A DNA stretch of 42,411 bases from Gemmatimonadota bacterium (GCA_029262155.1 JAJCZW010000127.1:1-42411), one strand, 5' to 3'; counted from the stretch's first letter, positions 9,387 to 18,938 are shown. Numbers and translations: made by a program. The notes: generated by a model not told the origin, from the letters alone.

Positions 9387-10600
9387 TCTTCGGAGGACGG
9401 CGATCGGTGTGCGAACGGCCACCGGGCGCCGAGTGACGCGAGGTACCCCTTGACATTGCGTTGCATTTCAGGCAGGGAGTCGCCTCCAAACTTCTCCAGC
9501 ATCGCCTCCGCCAAGACCAACATGACCATCGCCTCGGCGATGACTCCCGCGGCGGGCACGGCCGTCACGTCCGAACGCTCGCTCTGAGCGTTGGCTGGCT
9601 CTCCGGTCTCCAGGTCGACCGTCCGCAATGGTGACATCAAGGTCGAGATCGGCTTCATGCCCGCCCGGCACACCAACGGCTCCCCGGTCGTGATCCCGCC
9701 CTCAAGCCCACCCGCGTTGTTGGTCTCTCGTCGGAACCCGCCACGAGGATCACCTTGTGGTGGACTCACTCGGACGATGGGGTCATGGACTTGGGAGCCG
9801 GGTCGTCGCGCGGCTTCGATGCCGAGTCCAATCTCGACCGCCTTGATCGCGGGGATCGACATGAGGGCCCCTGCGAGGCGACCGTCGAGCTTTCGATCCC
9901 AACTCACATGGCTTCCCAGGCCGACGATCGGTCGCTGCGCCACCACCTCCACTTCCCCACCCAAGGTGTCCCCATCGGCTTTGGCCTGATCGATCCGTGC
10001 GATGATGTCTGCCTCTATGCTCCGGTCGAGTATCCGGATTGGTGATTGGTCGGAGACATCGTTCAGTGGATTGGGATAGACGGCCGAACCAGGCACCCGC
10101 AGACCGCCGAGTGAGATGACGTGGCTCCCGACATCAATACCGAAGGCCCCGAGAAGCGCCCGGGCAAGAGCACCGGCCGCGACACGTGCGGCAGTCTCCC
10201 GCGCGCTCGCCCGTTCCAGAATATCGCGTCCATCGAGACGATCATACTTGAGAACACCCACGAGGTCGGCATGCCCGGGCCGGGGCCGTGTGACTCGACG
10301 GCGGCGCTGTTCCCCCTCCCCCTCGGTGGCCATGACATCACTCCAGTTGTCCCAGTCCCGATTGGGGATAAGGAGCGCGACGGGAGACCCAAGGGTCTCG
10401 CCTGCCCGGACGCCCGACAGGATCTCGGCCCGATCCTGCTCAATTTTCATCCGGGCACCGCGCCCGTACCCCTGCATCCGACGGCCGAGGTCGAGCGCGA
10501 TAGCATCGGCGGTGATTGGCAGCCCGGCGGGGAGCCCTTCGACGATCGTCACCAGACCTTTGCCATGGGATTCGCCAGCAGTAGTAAACCGAAGTGACAC
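9380..10600 (-). CDS. aroC: Chorismate synthase
   Basis: MSLRFTTAGESHGKGLVTIVEGLPAGLPI...GRGARMKIEQDRAEILSGVRAGETLGSPVALLIPNRDW. Confidence 0.97.
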   Translation of the reverse strand: MSLRFTTAGESHGKGLVTIVEGLPAGLPITADAIALDLGRRMQGYGRGARMKIEQDRAEILSGVRAGETLGSPVALLIPNRDWDNWSDVMATEGEGEQRRRRVTRPRPGHADLVGVLKYDRLDGRDILERASARETAARVAAGALARALLGAFGIDVGSHVISLGGLRVPGSAVYPNPLNDVSDQSPIRILDRSIEADIIARIDQAKADGDTLGGEVEVVAQRPIVGLGSHVSWDRKLDGRLAGALMSIPAIKAVEIGLGIEAARRPGSQVHDPIVRVSPPQGDPRGGFRRETNNAGGLEGGITTGEPLVCRAGMKPISTLMSPLRTVDLETGEPANAQSERSDVTAVPAAGVIAEAMVMLVLAEAMLEKFGGDSLPEMQRNVKGYLASLGARWPFAHRSPSSEEC

Positions 10601-10649
10601 GGAGTCCTCGGGTCAGAGGGTGGAGGAGCCTGACCCTCTAAAATACACA

Positions 10650-10669
10650 AGCCCAGCCGAAGCTGGGCT
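10650..10669 (-). terminator. Rho-independent-like terminator after pilQ (UUCG tetraloop on minus transcript)
   Basis: Minus strand AGCCCAGC-TTCG-GCTGGGCT followed by TGTGTATTTTAG; between pilQ stop and aroC start. Confidence 0.7.
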
Positions 10670-10697
10670 CATGGTGTTTCTAGGGAGGATGCAGGGG

Positions 10698-12461
10698 TTA
10701 GTTCGTCACCCCGTCGTCGATGATGCGTGGGGTGACGAGAATGATCAGATCCTTCCGATTCTCCGTGTCGTTCGTGAAGCTGAACAGGTTGCCAATCAGC
10801 GGCAAGCTGGACAGGAGCGGAATTCCAGTACGGGTTCGGGTAACTGTCGTCACGGTCAGTCCGCCGATCACGGCGGTCTCGCCGTCCTTGACGAGCAGCT
10901 GGTTCTGGGACGACTGCTTGGTGATGACGAACCCGAGATCTGCGGCGGCCAGTGGTTGAATGGCAGACCGCTCGGTATCGAGTGTCATCAAGATTTCCCG
11001 ATTGTTGGTGACGTGTGGGGTCACCTCGAGCTTGATACCAGTCTCCTTGAATTGAACCGTCGAACGCGGGGCCCCGCCGCCACCGGTCACCGGAGAACTC
11101 AGGTCCACGATTCGGACTGGGATCTCCTCACCGACCAGGATCTTGGCCCGTCGGTTATCGAGGGCGGTGATCACCGGTTCGGCCTGCACATCGGAGAGTT
11201 CGACCTTCTCGAGCGCACTCAAGAAACTCGTCAGCGTGAACCCGCCGATCGCGGTCGAGAAGACCAGATCCAGCGCCGACCCGGCGATCGTTGCGTCGGC
11301 GTTGCCGATCGCGGAGACGGTGTTCCCGCCCAGGTCAACGATGGTGACATTTTCGTCGAAGGTCGTGCCGGGCTCCCCATTGGGATCGGCGCGAGAGACG
11401 AGCTTGTTGAAGAACTGACTCTCGTTCCCGATATCATACTGCAGCCCGAGCTGACTGATGTCGCTTCGGTCGACAAAGATGATCTTCGCTTGAATCGACA
11501 CCTGCGGCGTCCGGATATCGAGGCTCCGCACGAAGTCGCTGATCTCGTCAATGCGATTTCGCTTGTCGGTCAGGATGACTGAGTTGGAGGCGGTATCCGC
11601 GATTGCCTTCCCCTTTTCCGGGGTGAGGATGCCGCTGATCGACGCGGCAATCTCGGCGGCCCGAGCATAGTTGATGCGCAGGATGGTCGTTTCCATCGGC
11701 TGCAGCGAATCGATCTCTGCCAAGGCCTTCGGGCTATCAACCCGAATGATCCCGCCGGGCATCTCCTGGGCCGAGAGACCGTTGGCCGCGAGAATTGCCT
11801 GGAAGGCTTGGGTCCACGGTTTGTCGCTGATTTCGGCGGTGACCTTGGTATTGCCCACCTCTTTCCCGAGGATGATGGTGCGTCCGCTCAAGGCGGCAAA
11901 GCCGGAGACGACGTCAGCGACGCTCGCGCCATCCCAGGAGACGGTGATCCGGGGCTCTTGCCCTTGACGCATTACAGCTGCCACCACAGGCAGCGTCTCG
12001 ACTTCGGGCGCGGTCTCCACCGGGAGATCGGCAGCGCGCGCCGGGCTGGTGGTCGACCAGGCGAGGAACGTCCGGTCAGCTCCAAAGGTTACCCGTACGG
12101 TACCATCGGCGGATTCCACCTGGTAGTCGACCTGCCGATCGAGGTCCAGGACGACTCGGACCGTCGTCGGAGCGAATTGTCGAACCCTGACGTTCCGGAC
12201 ACCGGCTCGATTCACCCCATCGTACATCGGGAGGTCGAGGGCACCGAGTGTGGCACCGTGGATATCGATGACGAGGCGCTCGGGATCGCGCAGGGTCAGG
12301 TCGGTTACGGTCACATCGCCGTTGACCGACACCACAAGTTCCGCTTGGCCGGGTGAGGCGAGGAGACTTACCGCCCGAACCTCACCGCCGAATGGGGCGG
12401 CGGAAGGTGGGGGCGCAAAAGCGACCAGGCCTGCCACGACGAGCAGGGAGACAGGTTTCAT
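10698..12461 (-). CDS. pilQ: Type IV pilus secretin PilQ (AMIN + STN + secretin domains)
   Basis: AMIN-like N-terminus, 'VSIQAKIIFVDRSDISQLGLQYD', 'LVKDGETAVIGGL...GIPLLSSLPLIGNLFSF...KDLIILVTPRII'. Confidence 0.95.
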   Translation of the reverse strand: MKPVSLLVVAGLVAFAPPPSAAPFGGEVRAVSLLASPGQAELVVSVNGDVTVTDLTLRDPERLVIDIHGATLGALDLPMYDGVNRAGVRNVRVRQFAPTTVRVVLDLDRQVDYQVESADGTVRVTFGADRTFLAWSTTSPARAADLPVETAPEVETLPVVAAVMRQGQEPRITVSWDGASVADVVSGFAALSGRTIILGKEVGNTKVTAEISDKPWTQAFQAILAANGLSAQEMPGGIIRVDSPKALAEIDSLQPMETTILRINYARAAEIAASISGILTPEKGKAIADTASNSVILTDKRNRIDEISDFVRSLDIRTPQVSIQAKIIFVDRSDISQLGLQYDIGNESQFFNKLVSRADPNGEPGTTFDENVTIVDLGGNTVSAIGNADATIAGSALDLVFSTAIGGFTLTSFLSALEKVELSDVQAEPVITALDNRRAKILVGEEIPVRIVDLSSPVTGGGGAPRSTVQFKETGIKLEVTPHVTNNREILMTLDTERSAIQPLAAADLGFVITKQSSQNQLLVKDGETAVIGGLTVTTVTRTRTGIPLLSSLPLIGNLFSFTNDTENRKDLIILVTPRIIDDGVTN

Positions 12462-12946
12462 GGGGTCTCTTCCTCCAGCTTGCGAAGGGACAGGGTCTCC
12501 TGCCGCTCCGTACCAAAGTCATCGATGATAAAGGTCACATCTTTCCGACCGATCGAGAGGACACGAAGTCGGCCAAGTTGATCGCCTTTCCGGACATTGT
12601 ACCGCCGCCCGTTCAGGCGTTCCCGCAAGACAGCTATTGAGTTCCCTGAGGATTGTTGATCGAGATACACCGCGACGAGCGAGAGATCGGGCAGTTCCGG
12701 TCCCGCGTTCGCCATCGTGAGAAGTGAGACAAAGGGATCACGGTTCCCACCGGTGTAGGAAAACACCTCACGTGACAATCCTTGACTCGGCGGGACAACC
12801 GTTTCGTCGGCCCCATCGCCAGAGGAGGGCGGTGTCACCGAAGACACTGCTGTCGCCGGGGCTGCCGCTGGTGCAGCGTCTCCACCCGCTCCTCCGCAGG
12901 AGAAGGTGGTCGCCGCCAGGACGAGAATCCAGAGATTACGATCCAC
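12458..12946 (-). CDS. pilP: PilP-like pilus assembly lipoprotein
   Basis: Position between pilO and pilQ; FSCGG lipobox-like; 'GGNRDPFVSL...' and 'VRKGDQLGRLRVLSIGRKDVTFI' PilP-like. Confidence 0.78.
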   Translation of the reverse strand: MDRNLWILVLAATTFSCGGAGGDAAPAAAPATAVSSVTPPSSGDGADETVVPPSQGLSREVFSYTGGNRDPFVSLLTMANAGPELPDLSLVAVYLDQQSSGNSIAVLRERLNGRRYNVRKGDQLGRLRVLSIGRKDVTFIIDDFGTERQETLSLRKLEEETP

Positions 12947-13565
12947 TCTCGTTCCCTCCCAGAAGACCCTTGACGTAGGTTTTCACTTGAAAGGTTGCCT
13001 CCAGCATCGCAGTACTGGAATCCCCCAGGGCACGGGCTTCGTTCGCCTCCGCTGCCTTGAGCAACACATTATTGGGGACAACGATTCGGCGCAGGCTGGC
13101 GACGTCGGCCAGGAAGGCGCCGATCTCGTCATAGCGGCCGATAACCGACACGTTGTACGAGAAGGTATCGAAGGGGTAGGGTCCGGACTGGACCGGTTGG
13201 GGCACGAACTGGGACAGGGTCACCCCGCGCACCTTGGCGCGAGTGGCGATGTCGTCCAACAGATTCGGCACCTCATTCCCATCGGGCACAAACTCCCGCA
13301 AGACCGTCAGGGTTCCCTGATACTCTTCGACGCGTTGCTTGATATCGTCTATAGATCCGGTGGCAAGTTCCTGTTTGGCACTGTCGGTTTGTGCCTGGAG
13401 GACTGAGATGGTATCGCGCACCGCCTCCACCCGGGTCGACCGCGATTCGATACCCGGGATACCAAGCAGTTGAATCCCCTCACCGGTATAGGCGACGAAC
13501 CCAACCAAGGCAGCGCCCAGAATACTGATGGCGGCTTTGCCGCGCGGGGTATCATAAAAGGCCAT
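12936..13565 (-). CDS. pilO: Type IV pilus inner-membrane alignment protein PilO
   Basis: Start MAFYDTPRGKAAISILG at 13565; single TM, coiled coil, 'FDTFSYNVSVIGRYDEIGAFLADVASLRRIV'. Confidence 0.88.
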   Translation of the reverse strand: MAFYDTPRGKAAISILGAALVGFVAYTGEGIQLLGIPGIESRSTRVEAVRDTISVLQAQTDSAKQELATGSIDDIKQRVEEYQGTLTVLREFVPDGNEVPNLLDDIATRAKVRGVTLSQFVPQPVQSGPYPFDTFSYNVSVIGRYDEIGAFLADVASLRRIVVPNNVLLKAAEANEARALGDSSTAMLEATFQVKTYVKGLLGGNESGS

Positions 13566-13567
13566 AG

Positions 13568-14254
13568 TTACCTCACCACCGATTCGCGAACGGGCACCAC
13601 CCGGACGAAGGAGGAATCCGCGTGCGAATGGGTTCCTCGGATCACAAAGGCGTTCACCGCGCGGTCCCCCTCGACGACCGTCTCTGCGGAGACCGCCACG
13701 ACGCCGGTGATCCACGGGGAGGCTTCGAGTTGGCGGAGAAAGCGGGTGAACCCCTGGATATCCACCGTGCGTCCACTAATCTCGAACTGGACCGGCACCG
13801 GGGCGACCGGACCACCAAGACTATCGAACGTCTGGGCCGGTGGGGTCGACGTGCTGATGTCGGTGAGCCAGGTAAAGGCCGGGAGGGCCCGGCTGACTTC
13901 GTCGAGGACGTGGGGCCAGATGTAGCGCTCCCCGTCGACGTTCTGAATCGTCTGGATTTGGGATAGGATCGAATCGCGGACCGACTCCTCGCGCTGTTTC
14001 TCCATCAAGAAATCGCGATACCGCTGGTGCTCGGCCTGGGTGGAAACCAGTTCCGGCTCCAGCGATTTGAGTTGGCTCCCAGTAGAAAACCAGGTCCACG
14101 CGAGGAACCCGAGGACGACGACCCACGCGCCAATCGAGAGGATGGCGAGTGGGTTCTTGATCTTGGATCCCAGATCACCCAGCCCTCCAAAGGCGGCGAA
14201 CGACCGACCGCCGCGGGAGCGCTTGACACCGGGTCGCAGATTGATGGTAATCAT
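13568..14254 (-). CDS. pilN: Type IV pilus assembly protein PilN
   Basis: MITINLRPGVKRS N-terminus (PilN INLLP-like), TM, coiled coil; between pilM and pilO. Confidence 0.88.
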   Translation of the reverse strand: MITINLRPGVKRSRGGRSFAAFGGLGDLGSKIKNPLAILSIGAWVVVLGFLAWTWFSTGSQLKSLEPELVSTQAEHQRYRDFLMEKQREESVRDSILSQIQTIQNVDGERYIWPHVLDEVSRALPAFTWLTDISTSTPPAQTFDSLGGPVAPVPVQFEISGRTVDIQGFTRFLRQLEASPWITGVVAVSAETVVEGDRAVNAFVIRGTHSHADSSFVRVVPVRESVVR

Positions 14255-14279
14255 CGTAAGCGTCTATCCGGGTCGAGGA

Positions 14280-15323
14280 TTAAGCCGCGGTCCGCAATGC
14301 GAGACCCACTGGCAGCATGAAGAGCGGAGCCACTTCGTCGACGTTCATCGTGTCGAAAACGCCGTCGGCAACTCGTAACCGCTCAATAGGGTTAGCAATC
14401 TGTACCGGCAACCGGAGGCGTTCGGCAAGCACCGCCGACAACCCTGGAATGCGCGCACCACCGCCCGACAGAAAAACACGGCTGAGCCCACTGGACGACC
14501 GACTCGAGGACTGCAAGAAGGCTCCGGCCCGCTCGATCCCAACCCCGAGTTCTTCGCCCCGTGACTTCAGGAACGGCGTCAGCGCATCGTTGGTATCGAA
14601 CGCTTGGAGCATCTGATCGGCGTCTTCGGCGGTCATCCCCCGTTCCCGTTGGAGGTCTTCACGGAACCGACGGGTCCCGATGGGGAGGTCGCGCGTCAAG
14701 ACCGGAACGCCGTGCTCAAGAATGTTCACATGGGTCGTCTCGTGCCCGATGTTGACCAACGCTACCACCCCCTGCATCCCATCGGGGTAGTTCAATTCAA
14801 AGGCGTTGTGGAGGGCAAAGGAGTCGACATCGATGATACTCGGTTCGATGCCAGCCTCGGTCAGGAGAGCCATCTTGTTGTCGACCAGCTCCCGTTTGGC
14901 GGCCACGAGGAGGAGTGCCATCTGGAGGCCATCGCCCTCAGGATCGAGGATCTGGAAGTCCAGTTCGACGTTGTCCATGTCGAATGGGACGTGCTGTTCC
15001 GCTTCCCAGCGGATCACATCCCGCGCTTCCGATTCCTTCATCCGGTCCATCGAAATCTTCTTGACGATCACATCGCGGCCACCGACGGCGGCCACCAAAG
15101 ACTTCGGTTTGATTCCGGCTGAAGCGAGGAGACCGCGAATGGCATCCGCGACGAGACCGGGATCCATGACCTCACCCTCGACGATGGCATCATCGACGAC
15201 TTGGGTAAGTGCCACTTTCGTGAGCACCGGTTCTCCGCTGCCGTGCGAAACGACTGCGAGTTTGATGAGGCCACTCCCGATATCGAGGCCCACCGTGGTG
15301 CGTCCGCGACCAAACAGTGTCAT
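14280..15323 (-). CDS. pilM: Actin-like type IV pilus assembly ATPase PilM
   Basis: MTLFGRGRTTVGLDIGSGLIKLAVVS...VALVNIGHETTHVNIL...VFLSGGGARIPGLSAVLAERL; upstream Met at 15383 is an alternative start. Confidence 0.93.
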   Translation of the reverse strand: MTLFGRGRTTVGLDIGSGLIKLAVVSHGSGEPVLTKVALTQVVDDAIVEGEVMDPGLVADAIRGLLASAGIKPKSLVAAVGGRDVIVKKISMDRMKESEARDVIRWEAEQHVPFDMDNVELDFQILDPEGDGLQMALLLVAAKRELVDNKMALLTEAGIEPSIIDVDSFALHNAFELNYPDGMQGVVALVNIGHETTHVNILEHGVPVLTRDLPIGTRRFREDLQRERGMTAEDADQMLQAFDTNDALTPFLKSRGEELGVGIERAGAFLQSSSRSSSGLSRVFLSGGGARIPGLSAVLAERLRLPVQIANPIERLRVADGVFDTMNVDEVAPLFMLPVGLALRTAA

Positions 15324-15529
15324 AAAACCCGATTTTCCGAGGAGATGTGGTGAAAATGGAAGCGGTGCAACCATTCGCACCAACGTTTGTCAAACTGCTA
15401 GAACACGAGAGCAACATCGCGCAAACTATTACGCAATAACTAGTTAGCTATAACAAAATACGCCGTGTTCGAGCCAACCCATCTGCAACCCAACATCAGA
15501 ACTCGAACACTTTGGTGTACCGTCAGTTG

Positions 15530-15544
15530 GCAACGCCTATGCCA
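15530..15544 (-). promoter_or_regulatory. Candidate sigma54 -24/-12 promoter upstream of pilMNOPQ
   Basis: Minus strand TGGCAT-AGGCG-TTGC, exact GG-N10-GC spacing, one mismatch to TGGCAC-N5-TTGC. Confidence 0.55.
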
Positions 15545-15702
15545 TGGGCAGGTCAATTGTCCTTAAGTCATTTCTACCAATATAGATAACAAGCCTACTT
15601 CTGTCAGTGCAGTTCTTTGCGCACCGGGTGATTCGACCGGACCTTCGCAAGGAATCTCTCGGTCTGCATGTATCCGGCAGGAAGGGCCTCCGCTGTAAAC
15701 GC

Positions 15703-15733
15703 CCAACCGCCCGGAGTGCTTCCGGGCGGTTGG
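15703..15733 (-). terminator. GC-rich hairpin downstream of second minor-pilin operon
   Basis: CCAACCGCCCGGA-GTGCT-TCCGGGCGGTTGG perfect 13-bp stem; 23 bp beyond the stop of the PilX-like gene. Confidence 0.65.
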
Positions 15734-15755
15734 CTGGTTTCCTCGAGACCTCTCG

Positions 15756-16970
15756 TTAGAAGAGCTGAGTCCATCCCCGTTCCAACGGTTGACCGAGCGA
15801 GGCCCCACCGACGGCTGCTTCGACGGCACATTTGGAATAGGTAATGTCGACGTTGCCGCTGATCGCTCCCGTCGTCACGACGTCGACCCCCTCAGTGAGG
15901 ATGGCGCCGGTGATCTTGTTCCCGTTCCCTGCGATCTTCATCTGTCCCCGAACGATGATGAGGCCTGACCACTCGAATCCGCCATTGATCTCCAGATTCC
16001 CGTCGACCAACAGAGTGCCCTGCCCACGACTTCCAGCGGCGAACTTGGTCCGCACACCGGTACCGTGCACGATCGGGAAGAATCCGTAGCACTCAGCAAC
16101 CGCACCGGCAACCGGCGGATTCCGGGCCGGCTCGCCAAAGTTGAGCAGGACTGGTTTGTCGCACGAATTCGGGGTGGTCGAAACATCGATCACCGGCCCC
16201 ACACCATTGTACACCGTGGGGTCGGGAAGCACCTTCACATTCGGTTGGGCTGCAAGGGTGGTGAAGGTGAAGTCAAGAAAGTTCCGGAAGGTCGCCGATG
16301 TAACCGAGGGGTCGTTCGGAGCCTCCTTGGTGGGGTATCCGAACACGTTGTTGAGGTCGGCGGCATTCATGCCGGTGGTTGTGGCACTCCGGATTCCCAC
16401 GAGGTCATCCGTATTCCCGGGGTCGGTCGGCGAACACATTCCCCAGCCCGGTGGATTGGCATTGAACCCTGTCACCGAAAAAGCGTTCCCGTTGAGCGCG
16501 ATTGGACTGGAGATGGTGATCGCCGCGTTCACCGAGATCGTCGGCTTGGCCAGACGGATCAATTGGGAAATCATCTTGGTTCCTAAGACCTGTCCCCCCG
16601 GCGTCATTCTGGAACCAACCGACCGAACCAGGAAAAGCGATTGATTCAACCGTCGGATGGTGTCGGTAAACTGGACCGTTCCACTCAGGGCCACGGTCGG
16701 CACTGCAAACTCTTGGGCAGGCAGGCCGGTATAGATCGGTAGCGCGTTATACAGCGCCGGATCCCAATTGGCGACGATTTGGCTGACACCAGCCTCGGCG
16801 GCCTCAGTGGCCTGTGAGCTCCAGACGGTGTTGGTCCCGGTCTGCTGCTCAATACGCCCCACGAAGAACGAACCTGCCACGAGAGCACCGATCACCACCA
16901 GGGCGAAGAGCGTCAGCACCAGCGCAATCCCACGTTCATCTCTCAAGGATGGCATCGGGTGAGTAGTCAT
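15756..16970 (-). CDS. PilX-like pilus assembly protein (minor-pilin module B)
   Basis: MTTHPMPSLRDERGIALVLTLFALVVIGALVAGSFFVGRIEQQTG...ATEAAEAGVSQ (PilX N-terminal-like). Confidence 0.78.
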   Translation of the reverse strand: MTTHPMPSLRDERGIALVLTLFALVVIGALVAGSFFVGRIEQQTGTNTVWSSQATEAAEAGVSQIVANWDPALYNALPIYTGLPAQEFAVPTVALSGTVQFTDTIRRLNQSLFLVRSVGSRMTPGGQVLGTKMISQLIRLAKPTISVNAAITISSPIALNGNAFSVTGFNANPPGWGMCSPTDPGNTDDLVGIRSATTTGMNAADLNNVFGYPTKEAPNDPSVTSATFRNFLDFTFTTLAAQPNVKVLPDPTVYNGVGPVIDVSTTPNSCDKPVLLNFGEPARNPPVAGAVAECYGFFPIVHGTGVRTKFAAGSRGQGTLLVDGNLEINGGFEWSGLIIVRGQMKIAGNGNKITGAILTEGVDVVTTGAISGNVDITYSKCAVEAAVGGASLGQPLERGWTQLF

Positions 16971-16992
16971 CACCAATCTCCTTCTGGCCGTC

Positions 16993-17895
16993 TCACGGCC
17001 GTAATGAATTCCGCAGGGCAACATCCGTCACCAATTGGTAGACACCAACTTGGGTCTGGCTCGCTCCCGCCAAATTCGTCCGACCCGTGGTCTCCCCATT
17101 GATCGTCACCTGAATGCGTCGCACCAACTGCACGTTGCCGCCGGGAAGGACCTCGTTGTTCGCACTATCGAAATAGCGAAAGCCGACTCCTGTCCCGTTG
17201 GCCAAAGGCCCTAAGACGGGTGTCAGGTTGAGTTCCCCTTGACTGATCGAGCGGGCACCAAGCCAGGAGCGTCCACCGGCAGCTAGCAGCCCATATTGCA
17301 TCCGCTCGTAGACTCGGATGGGTGAATTCACCTTCAGCTGACTCAGGGCCAGATTCGGCCCGCCAGGGTACGCACTCGGTGTCGGAAAGGTGAGGCGAAT
17401 GGCGGGAACCGCACCGCAGTTGCTAGCCGGATCGACCGCTGTCACCGTCAGGGGGATCCAAAGATCATCAATACCGGTGTTTTCGTCATTCTCGACAAAG
17501 AGAAGAAAACGGTCCGCGACAAGAGGATCCCGGATTCCGTAGAATGGTCTCGCTATGCGCATCTCTGTGAGCGTCGGAACCCCGCAAAGCAAACCGAACC
17601 CTCGTGCGGCATCGAAAGTGATCGTATTGGCACCGAGCGTCACCAGATCTGTACTAATCGCGGCGGCTGGTACCGGATTGGTTGTATTGCTGTCGTAGCC
17701 GATCTCTTTCAACTCGTTTGGTAAGGCCAGGGTAGCGGTCCGCACATTGGACTGCATGTCAACCTGCTGCATCTGGGCACGCGACACCCGTTGGGACGTC
17801 TGGACCATCTTCACGATGACAGTCCCCATCGTAGCGGTAATCACCATCGCGACGAGCAACTCGATGAGAGTAAAGCCCCGTTGGTACAGCGTCAT
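16993..17895 (-). CDS. PilW-like prepilin-type protein (module B)
   Basis: RGFTLIELLVAMVITATMGTVIVKMVQ type III signal peptide. Confidence 0.85.
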   Translation of the reverse strand: MTLYQRGFTLIELLVAMVITATMGTVIVKMVQTSQRVSRAQMQQVDMQSNVRTATLALPNELKEIGYDSNTTNPVPAAAISTDLVTLGANTITFDAARGFGLLCGVPTLTEMRIARPFYGIRDPLVADRFLLFVENDENTGIDDLWIPLTVTAVDPASNCGAVPAIRLTFPTPSAYPGGPNLALSQLKVNSPIRVYERMQYGLLAAGGRSWLGARSISQGELNLTPVLGPLANGTGVGFRYFDSANNEVLPGGNVQLVRRIQVTINGETTGRTNLAGASQTQVGVYQLVTDVALRNSLRP

Positions 17896-17905
17896 GGAAC
17901 CATCC

Positions 17906-18277
17906 TCAGTAACACAGAATGCGGGTTGAGACGGTGTCGGCCCGAGGCCGGCCCGAGAGTTGATAGGAGGTGATCGAGAGTACAGGCCGTGACAACCCGT
18001 TTGGCGCTACCACCCACTGCTCGGAGATACCCATCGTCGTGACCGGTCCGCCGCTGACAAACAGAACGGAAGTACAGGGCACGGGGGTGGAGCGCGCGAT
18101 CGTACGTAACTGATCAATGCGTTGAAGCGACACCTGCGTTGCGGTCGTGTTCCACTTCGCGCCACCAACGGTCCTCGTGACCATTGCGGAAGAACTCGCC
18201 AGCGCAAAGATCCCCAGACTCAGGATCACGATGGCCACGAGAGCCTCCACGATGGTGAATCCTTGGGTATTCTTCAT
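17906..18277 (-). CDS. PilV-like prepilin-type protein (module B)
   Basis: MKNTQGFTIVEALVAIVILSLGIFALASSSAMV. Confidence 0.85.
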   Translation of the reverse strand: MKNTQGFTIVEALVAIVILSLGIFALASSSAMVTRTVGGAKWNTTATQVSLQRIDQLRTIARSTPVPCTSVLFVSGGPVTTMGISEQWVVAPNGLSRPVLSITSYQLSGRPRADTVSTRILCY

Positions 18278-18708
18278 TGGATTCTCCCGTACCCGTTGAT
18301 GACCACACTGTCGGCCACACCTTGCCGGGTGAAACCAATGACATACCCAAGCCCCGGCGTCATCACCAACCCGGTGGGTTGGACCGTGATAGCGGCTGGG
18401 GCGCTCATGGTGACGCCGTACCGTCCATGGAGATCGGTCGTTTCCCCTACCTGCTGACTTACCCCTCCCACCAGGACCGTGACCCAGGCGCTGTCGGCGT
18501 CAAACTGGATCGAGGCAGGCACCCCCCGCTGGATCGCGTTGAGTCGTGCCTGTTGGTACATCGTGATAACCGCACTCCGGGTCGAGGCCACATCCCGAGA
18601 GACAGCCGAACGGCCGAGCCGCGGGACGGCAACAGCCACCAGAACGCCGAATATGACGACAATCACCATGGCTTCGACCAGGGTGAACCCTTCTTGGTTC
18701 TGCAACAC
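18274..18708 (-). CDS. FimT/GspH-family pseudopilin (module B)
   Basis: GTG start after GGTGGAGG SD; LQNQEGFTLVEAMVIVVIFGVLVAVAVPRLGRSAVSRDVASTRSAVITMYQQARLNAIQRG. Confidence 0.87.
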   Translation of the reverse strand: MLQNQEGFTLVEAMVIVVIFGVLVAVAVPRLGRSAVSRDVASTRSAVITMYQQARLNAIQRGVPASIQFDADSAWVTVLVGGVSQQVGETTDLHGRYGVTMSAPAAITVQPTGLVMTPGLGYVIGFTRQGVADSVVINGYGRIQ

Positions 18709-18753
18709 GGAACCTCCACCCTAAAGAGGGGGTTTGGGATCACCGCCGAATTG

Positions 18754-18770
18754 AGCAAGAAAAGGACCAG
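18754..18770 (-). promoter_or_regulatory. Candidate sigma54 promoter upstream of fimT/minor-pilin module B
   Basis: Minus strand CTGGTCCTTTTCTTGCT: GG-N10-GC spacing with TTGC -12 element; CACG part is weak. Confidence 0.42.
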
Positions 18771-18938
18771 GTGGGGTGTTCGCTTTTTATGTAGTCAACT
18801 CGTAGGAAAACCCATGACTTAGCGTTCTGGGACCAGGGCTGTATCGTTTCGCGACGGTGCAACTCGCCAGAGCAGAATTCTTTGCGGTTCCGATATGAAA
18901 CGACACCGGTGCCGGGTCGATCCCCGCCGCCAAACGAC

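Noticed and set aside
10116-11582. 488-aa + strand ORF antisense to aroC/pilQ
   Set aside because: Opposite strand encodes unequivocal chorismate synthase and secretin; the antisense product has no domain and no SD.
15350-15400. Sigma54-like TTGGTGCGAATGGTTGCA on the minus strand close to pilM
   Set aside because: GG to GC spacing is 11 rather than the strict 10 nt; the site at 15530-15544 has correct spacing.
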